Part shown: piece after piece, positions 17,094-24,353 of the stretch | Layout: the number at the start of each line of letters is the position of its first letter | Position numbering within the stretch: the first letter of the stretch is position 1 | Notes under the pieces: model-generated | Databases searched by the model: none | What the model saw: only the letters and a program-made list of their open reading frames with translations | What the model was told of the DNA's origin: nothing | Origin: Polaromonas sp. | Lineage (GTDB): Bacteria; Pseudomonadota; Gammaproteobacteria; Burkholderiales; Burkholderiaceae_C | Assembly (NCBI GenBank): GCA_030654695.1 | Contig: JAURWY010000024.1 | Location: forward strand, 1-35,173 | DNA length: 35,173 bases | Direction of reading: 5' to 3' | Made by a program: the position numbers and the translations under genes

Positions 17094-18019
17094 GCGGCGC
17101 CTCAGGCGGTAACGGGCAGGGCGCCAGCGCCAGCATCAGCTTTTGGCTGCGCGCTATGCCGGTGGTCTTCGTGCTGATCTGGAGCACCGGTTTCATCGTC
17201 GCCAAGTTCGGCTTGCCGTACGCCCCGCCGCTGACCTTTCTGGTCATTCGTTACGTCCTCTCTATCATTTGCTTCCTGGTCTGGATTAAGTTCTCAGGTG
17301 CCGCTTGGCCGACGCAACGCAGCCAGTGGTGGCACTTGGCTGTCACCGGCATCCTCATGCATGCAGGCTACTTGGGCGGTGTCTGGGTGGCGGTCAAGGC
17401 CGGCATGGGGTCAGGCTTGGTGGCCTTGATGGTGGGACTGCAGCCGGTGCTGACCGCCGTCTGGGTCTCTCAATGGGCGGGCCAGCGGATCAGTCGGCTG
17501 CAATGGCTGGGGCTGGCGTTTGGCTTGAGCGGTTTGTTGCTGGTGGTCTGGCGCAAGTTAGGTGTCGGCACGGAGGTGAGCGGTTTCACGCTGGCCGCCG
17601 CAGTGTTTGCCTTGTGCAGCATCACGGCGGGTACTTTGTATCAAAAGCATTTTGTGACGGGGAGCGATGTACGCACGGCCAATTTGATTCAACTGGTCGC
17701 CGCGCTGCTGGTCACGTTGCCACTGACGCTGCTTGAATCCGAGGCCATCATCTGGAATCGTGAGTTTGTCGGCGCCATGGTTTGGTCGGTGCTGGGGCTG
17801 ACCTTGGGCGGCAGTTCGCTGTTGTATTTACTGATCCAGCGCGGTGCCGCCACCGCCGTCACCAGCTTGTTGTATCTGGTGCCACCAACCACCGCCTTGA
17901 TGGCTTGGGCCTTGTTTGGCGAGAGCATCACCGCCGCCACCATCGTTGGTACTGCGCTGACGGCACTGGGTGTCAGCTTAGTGGTGCGCTCGTCCTCGGG
18001 GCCCCAGCCGAAAGCTTAG
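17090..18019 (+). CDS. EamA-family (drug/metabolite) transporter
   Basis: A 309-residue inner-membrane protein with about ten hydrophobic spans in two homologous EamA repeats. The first starts near PVVFVLIWSTGFIVAKFGL and the second near LAAAVFALCSITAGTLY. The family mostly exports amino acids and other small metabolites; the substrate here is unknown. Its start overlaps the pgsA stop by four bases (ATGA), which implies translational coupling. Its 3' end overlaps the convergent LysR gene by 47 bases, so no terminator separates them and antisense interference is possible. Confidence 0.92.
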   Translation: MSGASGGNGQGASASISFWLRAMPVVFVLIWSTGFIVAKFGLPYAPPLTFLVIRYVLSIICFLVWIKFSGAAWPTQRSQWWHLAVTGILMHAGYLGGVWVAVKAGMGSGLVALMVGLQPVLTAVWVSQWAGQRISRLQWLGLAFGLSGLLLVVWRKLGVGTEVSGFTLAAAVFALCSITAGTLYQKHFVTGSDVRTANLIQLVAALLVTLPLTLLESEAIIWNREFVGAMVWSVLGLTLGGSSLLYLLIQRGAATAVTSLLYLVPPTTALMAWALFGESITAATIVGTALTALGVSLVVRSSSGPQPKA

Positions 18020-18941
18020 TCTCCCAAGGTGCCGCGGCAAACTGCGTCACCAAAAAATCAATCAGCAGTCGAATCCGCCGTGGCGCATCTGCCCGGTAAG
18101 GCGCCAGCCAGTGAATGTCGGCGTCTGGCATGGCGTAGGCCGGCAGCACGCGGACCAACTCACCCGTAGCCAGTTGCGGCGCAATGTCCCACAGGCTGCG
18201 CAGCATGATGCCGTGTCCGGCTGTGCACCAGTCCCGCACCAATTCGCCTGAGTTGCTGGAGAGTGGTCCGCTGACGCGCACCCTAATCGGCAGCTTGGCG
18301 CGTTGCTTTTGCAAGGTCCAAACGTCAAAGCGTTGACTGGCTGCGTTACCGTTTTCGCGCACGATGAGGCAGGCGTGATCTTGTAATGATTCCGGTGTGC
18401 CGGGTAATCCATGTTGCTTTTGATAAGCCGGGGAGGCGACCAGCACGCGCTGGTTGCGCGCCAACCGCCTAGACACCCATTGCGCCGCTTGCCGGCTGTC
18501 AACCGACCACAGCCAGATGGCACCGTCATAGCCGTCGGCGGCTAGGTCGGGCAATTGCTCGGTGAGTTGCAACTGAATTTCGATGCGCGGGTGCTGCGCC
18601 TGAAAATTGGCCAGCGCCGGCCCCAGCCACAAGCGCCCGAAACCAAAGGTCGCGGCCAGCCGGATCAAGCCGGTCGGTTCGGCTTTGCGTTCTTGCAGTT
18701 CGGCCTCTAGGGATTCAAAGCCTTGTAGCAGCACGATGGCGCGCTCGCACAATGTTTCGCCTTCAGCGGTTGCACTCACGCGCCGTGTGGTGCGCTGAAA
18801 CAGCCTCTGGCCAAGCTTGGCCTCGAGCGCAGCCAAACGTTTGGTCACGACGGGTGGCGCCACGTCTAGGCTCAACGCGGCAGCCGCCAAGCTGCCATGC
18901 TCGCGCACGGCGAGTACCAATTTCAGATCGCTGCGTTCCAT
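17973..18941 (-). CDS. LysR-family transcriptional regulator
   Basis: A 322-residue LTTR. The N-terminal winged helix-turn-helix reads LVLAVREHGSLAAAALSL and VVTKRLAALEAKLGQRLFQR, followed by a linker helix and a periplasmic-binding-like effector domain (GLIRLAATFGFGR onward). It is divergent from a hydrolase and a tartrate/D-malate dehydrogenase gene, and an LTTR-type inverted repeat lies between. The arrangement suggests that it senses a hydroxyacid or its precursor and activates those genes, as DmlR does for dmlA in E. coli. The last 15 or so residues overlap the EamA gene on the other strand. Confidence 0.93.
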   Translation of the reverse strand: MERSDLKLVLAVREHGSLAAAALSLDVAPPVVTKRLAALEAKLGQRLFQRTTRRVSATAEGETLCERAIVLLQGFESLEAELQERKAEPTGLIRLAATFGFGRLWLGPALANFQAQHPRIEIQLQLTEQLPDLAADGYDGAIWLWSVDSRQAAQWVSRRLARNQRVLVASPAYQKQHGLPGTPESLQDHACLIVRENGNAASQRFDVWTLQKQRAKLPIRVRVSGPLSSNSGELVRDWCTAGHGIMLRSLWDIAPQLATGELVRVLPAYAMPDADIHWLAPYRADAPRRIRLLIDFLVTQFAAAPWETKLSAGAPRTSAPLS

Positions 18942-18980
18942 GTGTTCTTGGTTAAAGTCATTGATTGATGCTTTAAAAGT

Positions 18981-19002
18981 AATAATCGATTGCTGGATTA
19001 TT
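18981..19002. promoter_or_regulatory. LysR-type operator in the divergent intergenic region
   Basis: A perfect inverted repeat, AATAATC (18981-18987) and GATTATT (18996-19002), has an 8-base spacer and contains the T-N11-A core typical of LysR regulator sites. It lies about 40 bases from the LysR start codon and 90 bases before the hydrolase start, where autoregulation and activation sites usually sit. Confidence 0.55.
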
Positions 19003-19092
19003 GCTTGAGTGGGCGTTGATACTGCTTCAAAATAGGCGTTGCCGAGCTTGATGTGGGGTCGGCAGGGAATTCAAAAAAACAGGAACTGTTCA

Positions 19093-19974
19093 GTGCTCTT
19101 TGAAGGCTTTGAGACGATCGATATGGCCGGGCCGGCAGGCAGCCTGCGCACGAGCTTGGGCGGCAGTGGTCCACCGTTGCTGTTGTTGCACGGACATCCG
19201 CAGACGCAGGCCATGTGGCACCGCGTGGCGGGTGCGTTGAGCCAGTCGTTCACGGTGGTGCTCATGGACTTGCGCGGGTACGGCGACTCAGCCCGTGTGC
19301 CCAGCGACGCCGACCACACGCCTTATTCCAAACGCGCCATGGCGCAAGACGCTGTGGCCGTGATGCGCCACTATGGTTTTGAGCGCTTTCAGGTCTTGGC
19401 GCACGACCGCGGCGCGCGTGTAGCGCACCGGCTGGCGCAAGACCATGCAGACATCGTCGAGCGCTTGATGCTGCTCGACATCGCCCCCACACTGGGCATG
19501 TATAACAACACCTCTGACGACTTTGCACGGGCTTACTGGCACTGGTTTTTTCTGATCCAGCCACCGCCGCTGCCTGAAGCTTTGATTGAGTCTGACCCGG
19601 TTCGCTACTTGCGCAGCGTGATGGGCAAGCGGCATGCCGGACTGGCCGCTTTTGCACCGGAAGCGCTGGCTGAATACGAGCGTTGCGCGCAGATTCCGGG
19701 CACGGCCATGAGCCTCTGCGAAGATTACCGGGCCTCGGCCAGCATCGACTTGGTGCATGACCGCGCTGATGTGGCTGCCGGCCTCAAACTCACGCAACCG
19801 CTGCGCGTCTTGTGGGGCGAGCATGGCGCCGTCGGCAAGTGCTTTGACGTGCCGGGCCTGTGGGCTGAACGTGCTCAAGACATGTCTGGCCGAAGCTTGC
19901 CTTGCGGTCATTACATTGCCGAAGAAGCACCCGAGCTGCTGCTTGAAGAGGCCCTCCAGTTTTTCAAACCCTGA
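19093..19974 (+). CDS. Haloacetate (fluoroacetate) dehalogenase-like alpha/beta hydrolase
   Basis: A 293-residue alpha/beta hydrolase close to haloacetate dehalogenase H-1 and fluoroacetate dehalogenase. The catalytic residues fall where expected: nucleophile Asp105 in HDRGAR, with Arg106 and Arg109 that bind the carboxylate; acid Asp129 in LLDIAPT; and His273 in CGHYIAEEAP. The fluoride/halide pocket residues of that subgroup also appear to be present: His150-Trp151 in AYWHWFFL and Tyr212 in CEDYRAS. The enzyme would displace halide from haloacetates to give glycolate in the cytoplasm. The GTG at 19093 is chosen because AGGA lies 8 bases upstream and the product then starts LFEGFETID as in homologues; a TTG at 19039 would extend it. 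It is followed by the tartrate dehydrogenase gene. Confidence 0.85.
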   Translation: MLFEGFETIDMAGPAGSLRTSLGGSGPPLLLLHGHPQTQAMWHRVAGALSQSFTVVLMDLRGYGDSARVPSDADHTPYSKRAMAQDAVAVMRHYGFERFQVLAHDRGARVAHRLAQDHADIVERLMLLDIAPTLGMYNNTSDDFARAYWHWFFLIQPPPLPEALIESDPVRYLRSVMGKRHAGLAAFAPEALAEYERCAQIPGTAMSLCEDYRASASIDLVHDRADVAAGLKLTQPLRVLWGEHGAVGKCFDVPGLWAERAQDMSGRSLPCGHYIAEEAPELLLEEALQFFKP

Positions 19975-19999
19975 ATAATTTTTAACTCAAGGACACACC

Positions 20000-21097
20000 A
20001 TGGCTACAAATATTGGTAAAAAAAGAATCGCTGTGATCGCCGGCGATGGCATTGGCAAAGAGACCATGCCTGAAGGCGTTCGTGTGCTGGAAGCCGCCGC
20101 GACAAAGTTCGGCATTGACCTGCAGTTTGACCACTTCGATTTCGCCAGCTGGGACTACTACGAGAAGCACGGCCAGATGATGCCGGACAACTGGAAAGAC
20201 TTGGTCGGCGGCCATGACGCGATTTATTTTGGCGCTGTCGGCTGGCCTGAAAAAATTGCCGATCACGTGTCCTTGTGGGGCTCGTTGCTGCTCTTCAGAC
20301 GCGAGTTTGACCAATACATCAACCTGCGCCCAGCGCGCTTGATGCCTGGCATCATTGCCCCTGTGGTGCGGCGTGACGGCAGCGCGCGTGCGCCTGGCGA
20401 AATCGACTTTTACATCGTCCGCGAAAACACCGAAGGCGAGTACTCCAGCATCGGTGGCCGGGCCTTTCCGGGTACCGAGCGCGAGTTTGTTTTGCAAGAG
20501 TCCGTGTTCACGCGCATCGGGGTGGACCGCGTGCTCAAGTTCGCCTTTGAGTTGGCCCAGTCGCGCCCTAAAAAGCACCTGACCAGCGCGACCAAGTCGA
20601 ACGGTATTTCTATCTCCATGCCGTACTGGGACGAGCGCGTTGAAGAGATGGCCAAAGGCTACCCAGACCTGCGCCTCGACAAGTTTCACATCGACATCTT
20701 GACCGCGCACTTTGTGCAGCGGCCTGACTTTTTTGACGTGGTCGTGGCCAGCAATTTGTTCGGTGACATCTTGAGTGACTTGGGCCCAGCTTGCACCGGC
20801 ACCATCGCCATTGCGCCCAGTGCCAACCTCAACCCGGAGCGCAAGTTTCCGTCCTTGTTTGAGCCGGTGCACGGATCGGCCCCCGACATCGCTGGCCGCA
20901 ACTTGGCGAATCCGATTGGTCAGATCTGGTGCGGTGCCATGATGCTGGAGTTTCTTGGCCACAAAGAAGCGCACGATGCCATTCTCAGCGCCATTGAAAA
21001 GACACTGGCACCCGGCAGCGGCGCACCACGCACACCCGATCTCGGCGGCACGGCCGGCACGGCAGATGTTGGCAAGGCGATTGCCGCTGCCGTTTGA
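20000..21097 (+). CDS. ttuC: Tartrate dehydrogenase / D-malate dehydrogenase (decarboxylating)
   Basis: A 365-residue member of the isocitrate/isopropylmalate dehydrogenase family. The sequence matches the tartrate dehydrogenase/D-malate dehydrogenase branch: AVIAGDGIGKETMPEGVRVLE, GAVGWPEKIADHVSLWGSLL, RENTEGEYSSIGG, metal-binding aspartates in ASNLFGDILSDLG, and the adenine-binding EPVHGSAPDIAG. It oxidises D-malate or tartrate with NAD+, Mn2+ and K+, giving pyruvate or related products. AAGGA is well placed before the ATG. It follows the dehalogenase-like gene by 25 bases, probably in one operon controlled by the LysR protein. Confidence 0.94.
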   Translation: MATNIGKKRIAVIAGDGIGKETMPEGVRVLEAAATKFGIDLQFDHFDFASWDYYEKHGQMMPDNWKDLVGGHDAIYFGAVGWPEKIADHVSLWGSLLLFRREFDQYINLRPARLMPGIIAPVVRRDGSARAPGEIDFYIVRENTEGEYSSIGGRAFPGTEREFVLQESVFTRIGVDRVLKFAFELAQSRPKKHLTSATKSNGISISMPYWDERVEEMAKGYPDLRLDKFHIDILTAHFVQRPDFFDVVVASNLFGDILSDLGPACTGTIAIAPSANLNPERKFPSLFEPVHGSAPDIAGRNLANPIGQIWCGAMMLEFLGHKEAHDAILSAIEKTLAPGSGAPRTPDLGGTAGTADVGKAIAAAV

Positions 21098-21120
21098 TGC
21101 TGGCGTTTGATGCTGGCGTT
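21091..21120 (+). repeat. 13-bp tandem repeat over the ttuC stop codon
   Basis: The unit CGTTTGATGCTGG occurs twice in tandem (21091-21103, 21104-21116) plus four bases of a third. The first copy contains the ttuC stop codon TGA, so the duplication lies at the extreme 3' end of the gene and does not change the protein. Confidence 0.8.
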
Positions 21121-21150
21121 AGGCGTTAATAAAACAGACTAGAATCCGCC

Positions 21151-21349
21151 CCTCACTTGCGAAATAAAGCAAGTGAGGCGTTGCGACTATTATTGTGACG
21201 GTGCTGGCGCCCTTGACGGGCGTCTTATCATTTCCGCTTCAAGCAGCTTTTGGCGCTTGTCGCACCCAACCCGTTCCCGCTTAGGCCGCTGTTAGCGATT
21301 AAGCGGGTATCTGGCGAAAGCGTCATAGCTTCCAGCCAGATTATTTTTT
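21151..21349 (+). ncRNA. Candidate structured leader or small RNA upstream of hupB
   Basis: There is no open frame here, but there are four hairpins in 200 bases. They are a perfect 10-bp stem CCTCACTTGC/GCAAGTGAGG (21151-21178); GCGCCC/GGGCGT (21207-21223); a nested stem CCCGCTTA/TAAGCGGG enclosing CGCTGTTAGCG (21276-21307); and ATCTGGC/GCCAGAT (21309-21341), which runs into TTATTTTTT. TAGAAT at 21140-21145 could be a -10 box, although the -35 box is poor. The last hairpin and T run look like a terminator ending 21 bases before hupB. It may be a free-standing small RNA or an attenuating leader. I do not recognise a known RNA family. Confidence 0.45.
21314..21349 (+). terminator. Terminator-like hairpin before hupB
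   Basis: The stem beginning ATCTGGC at 21309 and closing GCCAGAT at 21341 also pairs internally (GAAAGC with GCTTCC). It is followed by TTATTTTTT to 21349, so it fits an intrinsic terminator or an attenuator. It sits upstream of the hupB ribosome binding site GAGGA (21359-21363). Confidence 0.5.
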
Positions 21350-21369
21350 GACATCACCGAGGATCCCCC

Positions 21370-21642
21370 GTGAACAAAACTGAATTGATCGAACACATCG
21401 CCGAGCAAGCTGACATTTCCAAAGCATCCGCTACGCGCGCGCTGGAAGCCACCATCGGCGCCATCACCGAGACCCTGAAAGCCGGCGACGCCGTGGCTTT
21501 GGTCGGTTTTGGTACTTTCGCCGTTGGCGTTCGCGCTGCCCGCACCGGCCGCAATCCACGCACTGGCGATGAGATTAAAATCAAAGAAGCCAAAGTTCCA
21601 AAATTTCGTCCAGGCAAAGCCCTCAAAGACGCATTGAACTGA
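21370..21642 (+). CDS. hupB: DNA-binding protein HU
   Basis: A 90-residue HU-family protein with the full signature: [24 protein letters not shown], the saddle [28 protein letters not shown], and [16 protein letters not shown]. The dimer wraps and bends DNA and helps organise the nucleoid. The start is GTG at 21370, with GAGGA 6 bases upstream; the family N-terminus MNKTEL confirms it. The order hupB then ppiD is also found in E. coli. The structured region before it may regulate expression. Confidence 0.97.
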   Translation: MNKTELIEHIAEQADISKASATRALEATIGAITETLKAGDAVALVGFGTFAVGVRAARTGRNPRTGDEIKIKEAKVPKFRPGKALKDALN

Positions 21643-21662
21643 AGCAGACGAATTAAGAAGTT

Positions 21663-21738
21663 GGGTGCTTAGCTCAGTTGGTAGAGCAGCGCCCTTACAC
21701 GGCGTAGGTCGGCGGTTCGAGCCCGTCAGCACCCACCA
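21663..21738 (+). tRNA. tRNA-Val (anticodon TAC)
   Basis: A full 76-base cloverleaf. The acceptor stem is GGGTGCT with AGCACCC, the D arm contains AGCTCAGTTGGTAGAGC, the anticodon loop CTTACAC gives TAC, and the T arm is CGGTTCGAGCC. The 3' CCA is encoded. It lies 20 bases after the hupB stop, so the two may share a transcript. Confidence 0.97.
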
Positions 21739-21757
21739 CCAACTTCACCAATGAAAC

Positions 21758-21790
21758 AAGGGGTTTACAGCGATGTAAGCCCCTTTTTTT
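21758..21790 (+). terminator. Intrinsic terminator after tRNA-Val
   Basis: A 12-bp stem, AAGGGGTTTACA (21758-21769) with TGTAAGCCCCTT (21774-21785), has a GCGA tetraloop and one mismatch, and runs into eight T residues. It ends the hupB/tRNA-Val unit. Confidence 0.93.
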
Positions 21791-21933
21791 TCGCGCTGCC
21801 GAAGCGCACCGCCAGTGATGTTTTGAGCGCTGCCGCAGCTCTGGCGGCGAAGGCATAATTGCGGATTGGCTTTTCGGCTCATCGCGGCACTTTGATGGCG
21901 CGCAATCCTTGGCTGTCACACAGGACTTTTCAG

Positions 21934-23883
21934 ATGTTTGATTTCATTCGCAAGCACACCAAAATCACGATGTGGTTGCTCTTTTTGTTGATCGTGCCGT
22001 CGTTCGTTCTGCTCGGCTTGAACGATCACAGCCGTTCCGGTGACAGCAGTGCAACGGTGGCGCGGGTTGACGGTAAAAACATCACCCAAGCTGATTGGGA
22101 TGCTGCGCACCGTATCGAGGTCGACCAGATTCGTGCGTCCATGCCCACGATTGACGTGAAGTTGCTGGACTCGCCTGAAGCCCGCTACGCCACGCTGGAG
22201 CGCATGGTGCGCGACCGCGTGATGGCTGCGGCTGCGGCCAAATCATTGTTGACCACCAGCGACCAGCGACTGGCACGTGAGCTGCAGGCCAACCCGCAAA
22301 TTGCCGCGCTGCGCAAGCCGGACGGCTCGCTCGACATGGAGCGTTACCGCCTGTTGGTTGGTGCACAGGGTATGACGCCAGACATGTTTGAAGCCAGCGT
22401 GCGTGCCGATCTGTCGACCCGGCAAGTCATGTCGGGCGTGACTGCTACGGGGTTTTCGTCAGCTGGCGCTGCTGATTCGGCGCTCAACGCCTACTTTGAA
22501 AAACGCGAGCTGCAATTGGCCCGCTTCAGCCCGGCCACCTACGCAGCCAAACTGAAGTCGACCGATGCGGATCTGGAGCAGTTTTACCAAGCCAATCAGA
22601 CCCTCTTTCGTGCGCCCGAGCAAGCCAGCATCGAATATGTGCTGTTGGACGCCGACGCGGTCAGCAAGACCATCGTCGTCAACGCGCAAGACCTGAAGAC
22701 TTATTACGATCAAAACATTGAGCGACTGAGCGGGCCTGAAGAGCGCCGTGCTAGTCACATCCTGATCAACGCGCCAAAAACTGCACCCGCCGCCGAGCGT
22801 GCAGCAGCCAAAGCCAAAGCCACTGAGCTGCTGGCGCAGGTGCGCAAGGCGCCCGAGACTTTTGCTGACACAGCCCGCAAGAATTCGCAGGACACCGGCT
22901 CAGCAGCCCAAGGCGGCGACCTTGAGTTTTTTGCGCGCGGCGCCATGGTCAAGCCCTTTGAAGATGCTGCGTTCACCTTGAAAAAAGGCGAGATCAGCGA
23001 TCTGGTGGAGTCCGACTTCGGTTATCACATCATCCGCTTGACGGACATCAAGACGCCTAAGCAGCGCAGCTTTGAAGAGTTGCGCCCGACACTTGAAGCC
23101 GACTTGAAAAAGCAGCAGGTTCAGCAGAAGTTTGCCGAATCCGCAGAGCTCTTCACCAACGGCGTTTATGAGCAAGCTGACAGCTTGAAGCCCGTGGCCG
23201 AGCGGCTGAAGCTCGACATTCGCAGCGCTGCCAATGTCAGCCGTAGCCCTGCCGCCAGTGTTACCGGAGTGCTGGCTAATCCTAAGTTTCTCGCGGCGCT
23301 TTTTGCAACTGATTCGATTGAGAAAAAGCGCAACACTGAAGCCATTGAAGTCGGCCCGAATCAGTTGGCCGCTGGCCGTATCGTGCAATACACGCCGGTA
23401 CGGACACTGCCTATGGCGGAAGTGAAAGACAACGTTCGCGCCCGCTGGCTTGCCGACCGTAGCGCTGAAGAAGCCCGTAAAGAAGGCAGCGCCAAGCTGG
23501 CTGAATGGAAAACCAATGCAGCTGCAGCCGCGTTGCCTGAGTCGTTGACGATCTCGCGCATCGATGCCCAAAAACTCCCAGGCCCGATTTTGGATGCCGT
23601 TTTGCGTGCAGACCCTGCCGCTTTGCCGGTGCTGGTGGGTGTGGATTTGGGGGGTCAAGGTTACGCGGTAGTCAAGGTCACCAAGGTACTGCCACGCGAA
23701 CCCAGGGACGCAGCCGCTGCCCAGCAAGAGCGGGCCCAATACGCGCAATGGTGGACTGCCGCTGAAGGCATGGCCTATTACAAGCTCATGCAGGAGCGCT
23801 TCAAGGTTGAAATCACAGCCCCAAGACCGGTGCCTGGACAAGGCCTGAGCGAAGCGAATGCAACTCAAGCCGCATCGAGGTAA
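21934..23883 (+). CDS. ppiD: Periplasmic folding chaperone PpiD (SurA-type peptidylprolyl isomerase)
   Basis: A 649-residue PpiD. A short cytoplasmic N-terminus ([11 protein letters not shown]) precedes one membrane span ([16 protein letters not shown]), then a SurA-like N-terminal chaperone domain starting near [16 protein letters not shown] parvulin domain follows (ASHILINAP to [12 protein letters not shown]), and then a long C-terminal chaperone region. PpiD is anchored at the Sec translocon and helps newly exported proteins fold. The ATG at 21934 is chosen because it places the anchor at the N-terminus as in homologues; the frame is open 75 bases further upstream. hupB lies upstream, as in enterobacteria. 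Confidence 0.95.
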   Translation: MFDFIRKHTKITMWLLFLLIVPSFVLLGLNDHSRSGDSSATVARVDGKNITQADWDAAHRIEVDQIRASMPTIDVKLLDSPEARYATLERMVRDRVMAAAAAKSLLTTSDQRLARELQANPQIAALRKPDGSLDMERYRLLVGAQGMTPDMFEASVRADLSTRQVMSGVTATGFSSAGAADSALNAYFEKRELQLARFSPATYAAKLKSTDADLEQFYQANQTLFRAPEQASIEYVLLDADAVSKTIVVNAQDLKTYYDQNIERLSGPEERRASHILINAPKTAPAAERAAAKAKATELLAQVRKAPETFADTARKNSQDTGSAAQGGDLEFFARGAMVKPFEDAAFTLKKGEISDLVESDFGYHIIRLTDIKTPKQRSFEELRPTLEADLKKQQVQQKFAESAELFTNGVYEQADSLKPVAERLKLDIRSAANVSRSPAASVTGVLANPKFLAALFATDSIEKKRNTEAIEVGPNQLAAGRIVQYTPVRTLPMAEVKDNVRARWLADRSAEEARKEGSAKLAEWKTNAAAAALPESLTISRIDAQKLPGPILDAVLRADPAALPVLVGVDLGGQGYAVVKVTKVLPREPRDAAAAQQERAQYAQWWTAAEGMAYYKLMQERFKVEITAPRPVPGQGLSEANATQAASR

Positions 23884-23903
23884 TTTGGAACCCAAGTTGC
23901 CGT

Positions 23904-23909
23904 TATAAT
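23904..23909 (+). promoter_or_regulatory. -10 box of the tRNA-His promoter
   Basis: A perfect TATAAT lies 12 bases before the tRNA. A convincing -35 box is not seen at the right distance; the candidate region overlaps the ppiD stop codon. Confidence 0.5.
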
Positions 23910-23920
23910 TTCGTCCTTCG

Positions 23921-23996
23921 GTGGCTGTAGCTCAGTTGGTAGAGTCCAGGATTGTGATTCCTGTTGTCGTGGGTTCGAGCCCCATCAGCCACCCCA
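23921..23996 (+). tRNA. tRNA-His (anticodon GTG)
   Basis: A 76-base cloverleaf with acceptor GTGGCTG/CAGCCAC, anticodon loop ATTGTGATT and T arm GTGGGTTCGAGCCCCAT. It has discriminator C and encoded CCA. The base before it (23920) is G, giving the extra G-1 of mature histidine tRNAs. Everything between here and about 28200 looks acquired, so this tRNA is a likely integration site. Confidence 0.97.
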
Positions 23997-24009
23997 GTGT
24001 TTATATGGA

Positions 24010-24043
24010 AACCCTGCTATCTTTTCGGTAGTGGGGTTTTTTC
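24010..24043 (+). terminator. Intrinsic terminator after tRNA-His
   Basis: AACCCTGCTATC (24011-24022) pairs, with a few G-U or mismatched positions, with GGTAGTGGGGTT (24028-24039). It continues into a T6 run. Confidence 0.85.
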
Positions 24044-24353
24044 ATTTTTGGTATTTACAGACTGCTGTACCTAGTTTTGCACTGGTTGATTGGTAACTAA
24101 TGTGAATTTCACATCGGCGCTAACATCCGCTTTTCTCATTCCATCGCTGAGGTTTTGCAGAAGCTGCACATTGCTTTTTAGAGATAAGTTTTTCTGTGCG
24201 TCTTGCTAAGCATTTGTTTTAATTGAACTTTTATGGCGGAATTCGACTTAGCAGTAAGTCGGCGTTCAAGATGTTGCCGTCTATAGAGATTAATTCGTGC
24301 GTATACGGTGATTGACGTATAGTCCTGTATAAATTGTTATAAACAGGTTTTGC
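24044..24353. other. AT-rich non-coding junction with one perfect palindrome
   Basis: These 310 bases hold no credible gene and are clearly richer in A and T than the flanks. They contain a perfect 7-1-7 inverted repeat, ATGTGAATTTCACAT (24100-24114). Further on, TTGACG (24312-24317) and TGTTAT (24335-24340), 17 bases apart, may be the promoter of the ATPase gene. AGG lies shortly before its ATG. Confidence 0.5.

Noticed and set aside
19982..20974. Long minus-strand open frame opposite ttuC
   Set aside because: It is an antisense shadow of a well-conserved dehydrogenase and shows no protein family pattern.
21151..21349. Identification as 6S RNA or another named RNA
   Set aside because: The length is similar, but I could not build the single long hairpin with a central bubble that 6S RNA requires, so I leave it unnamed.
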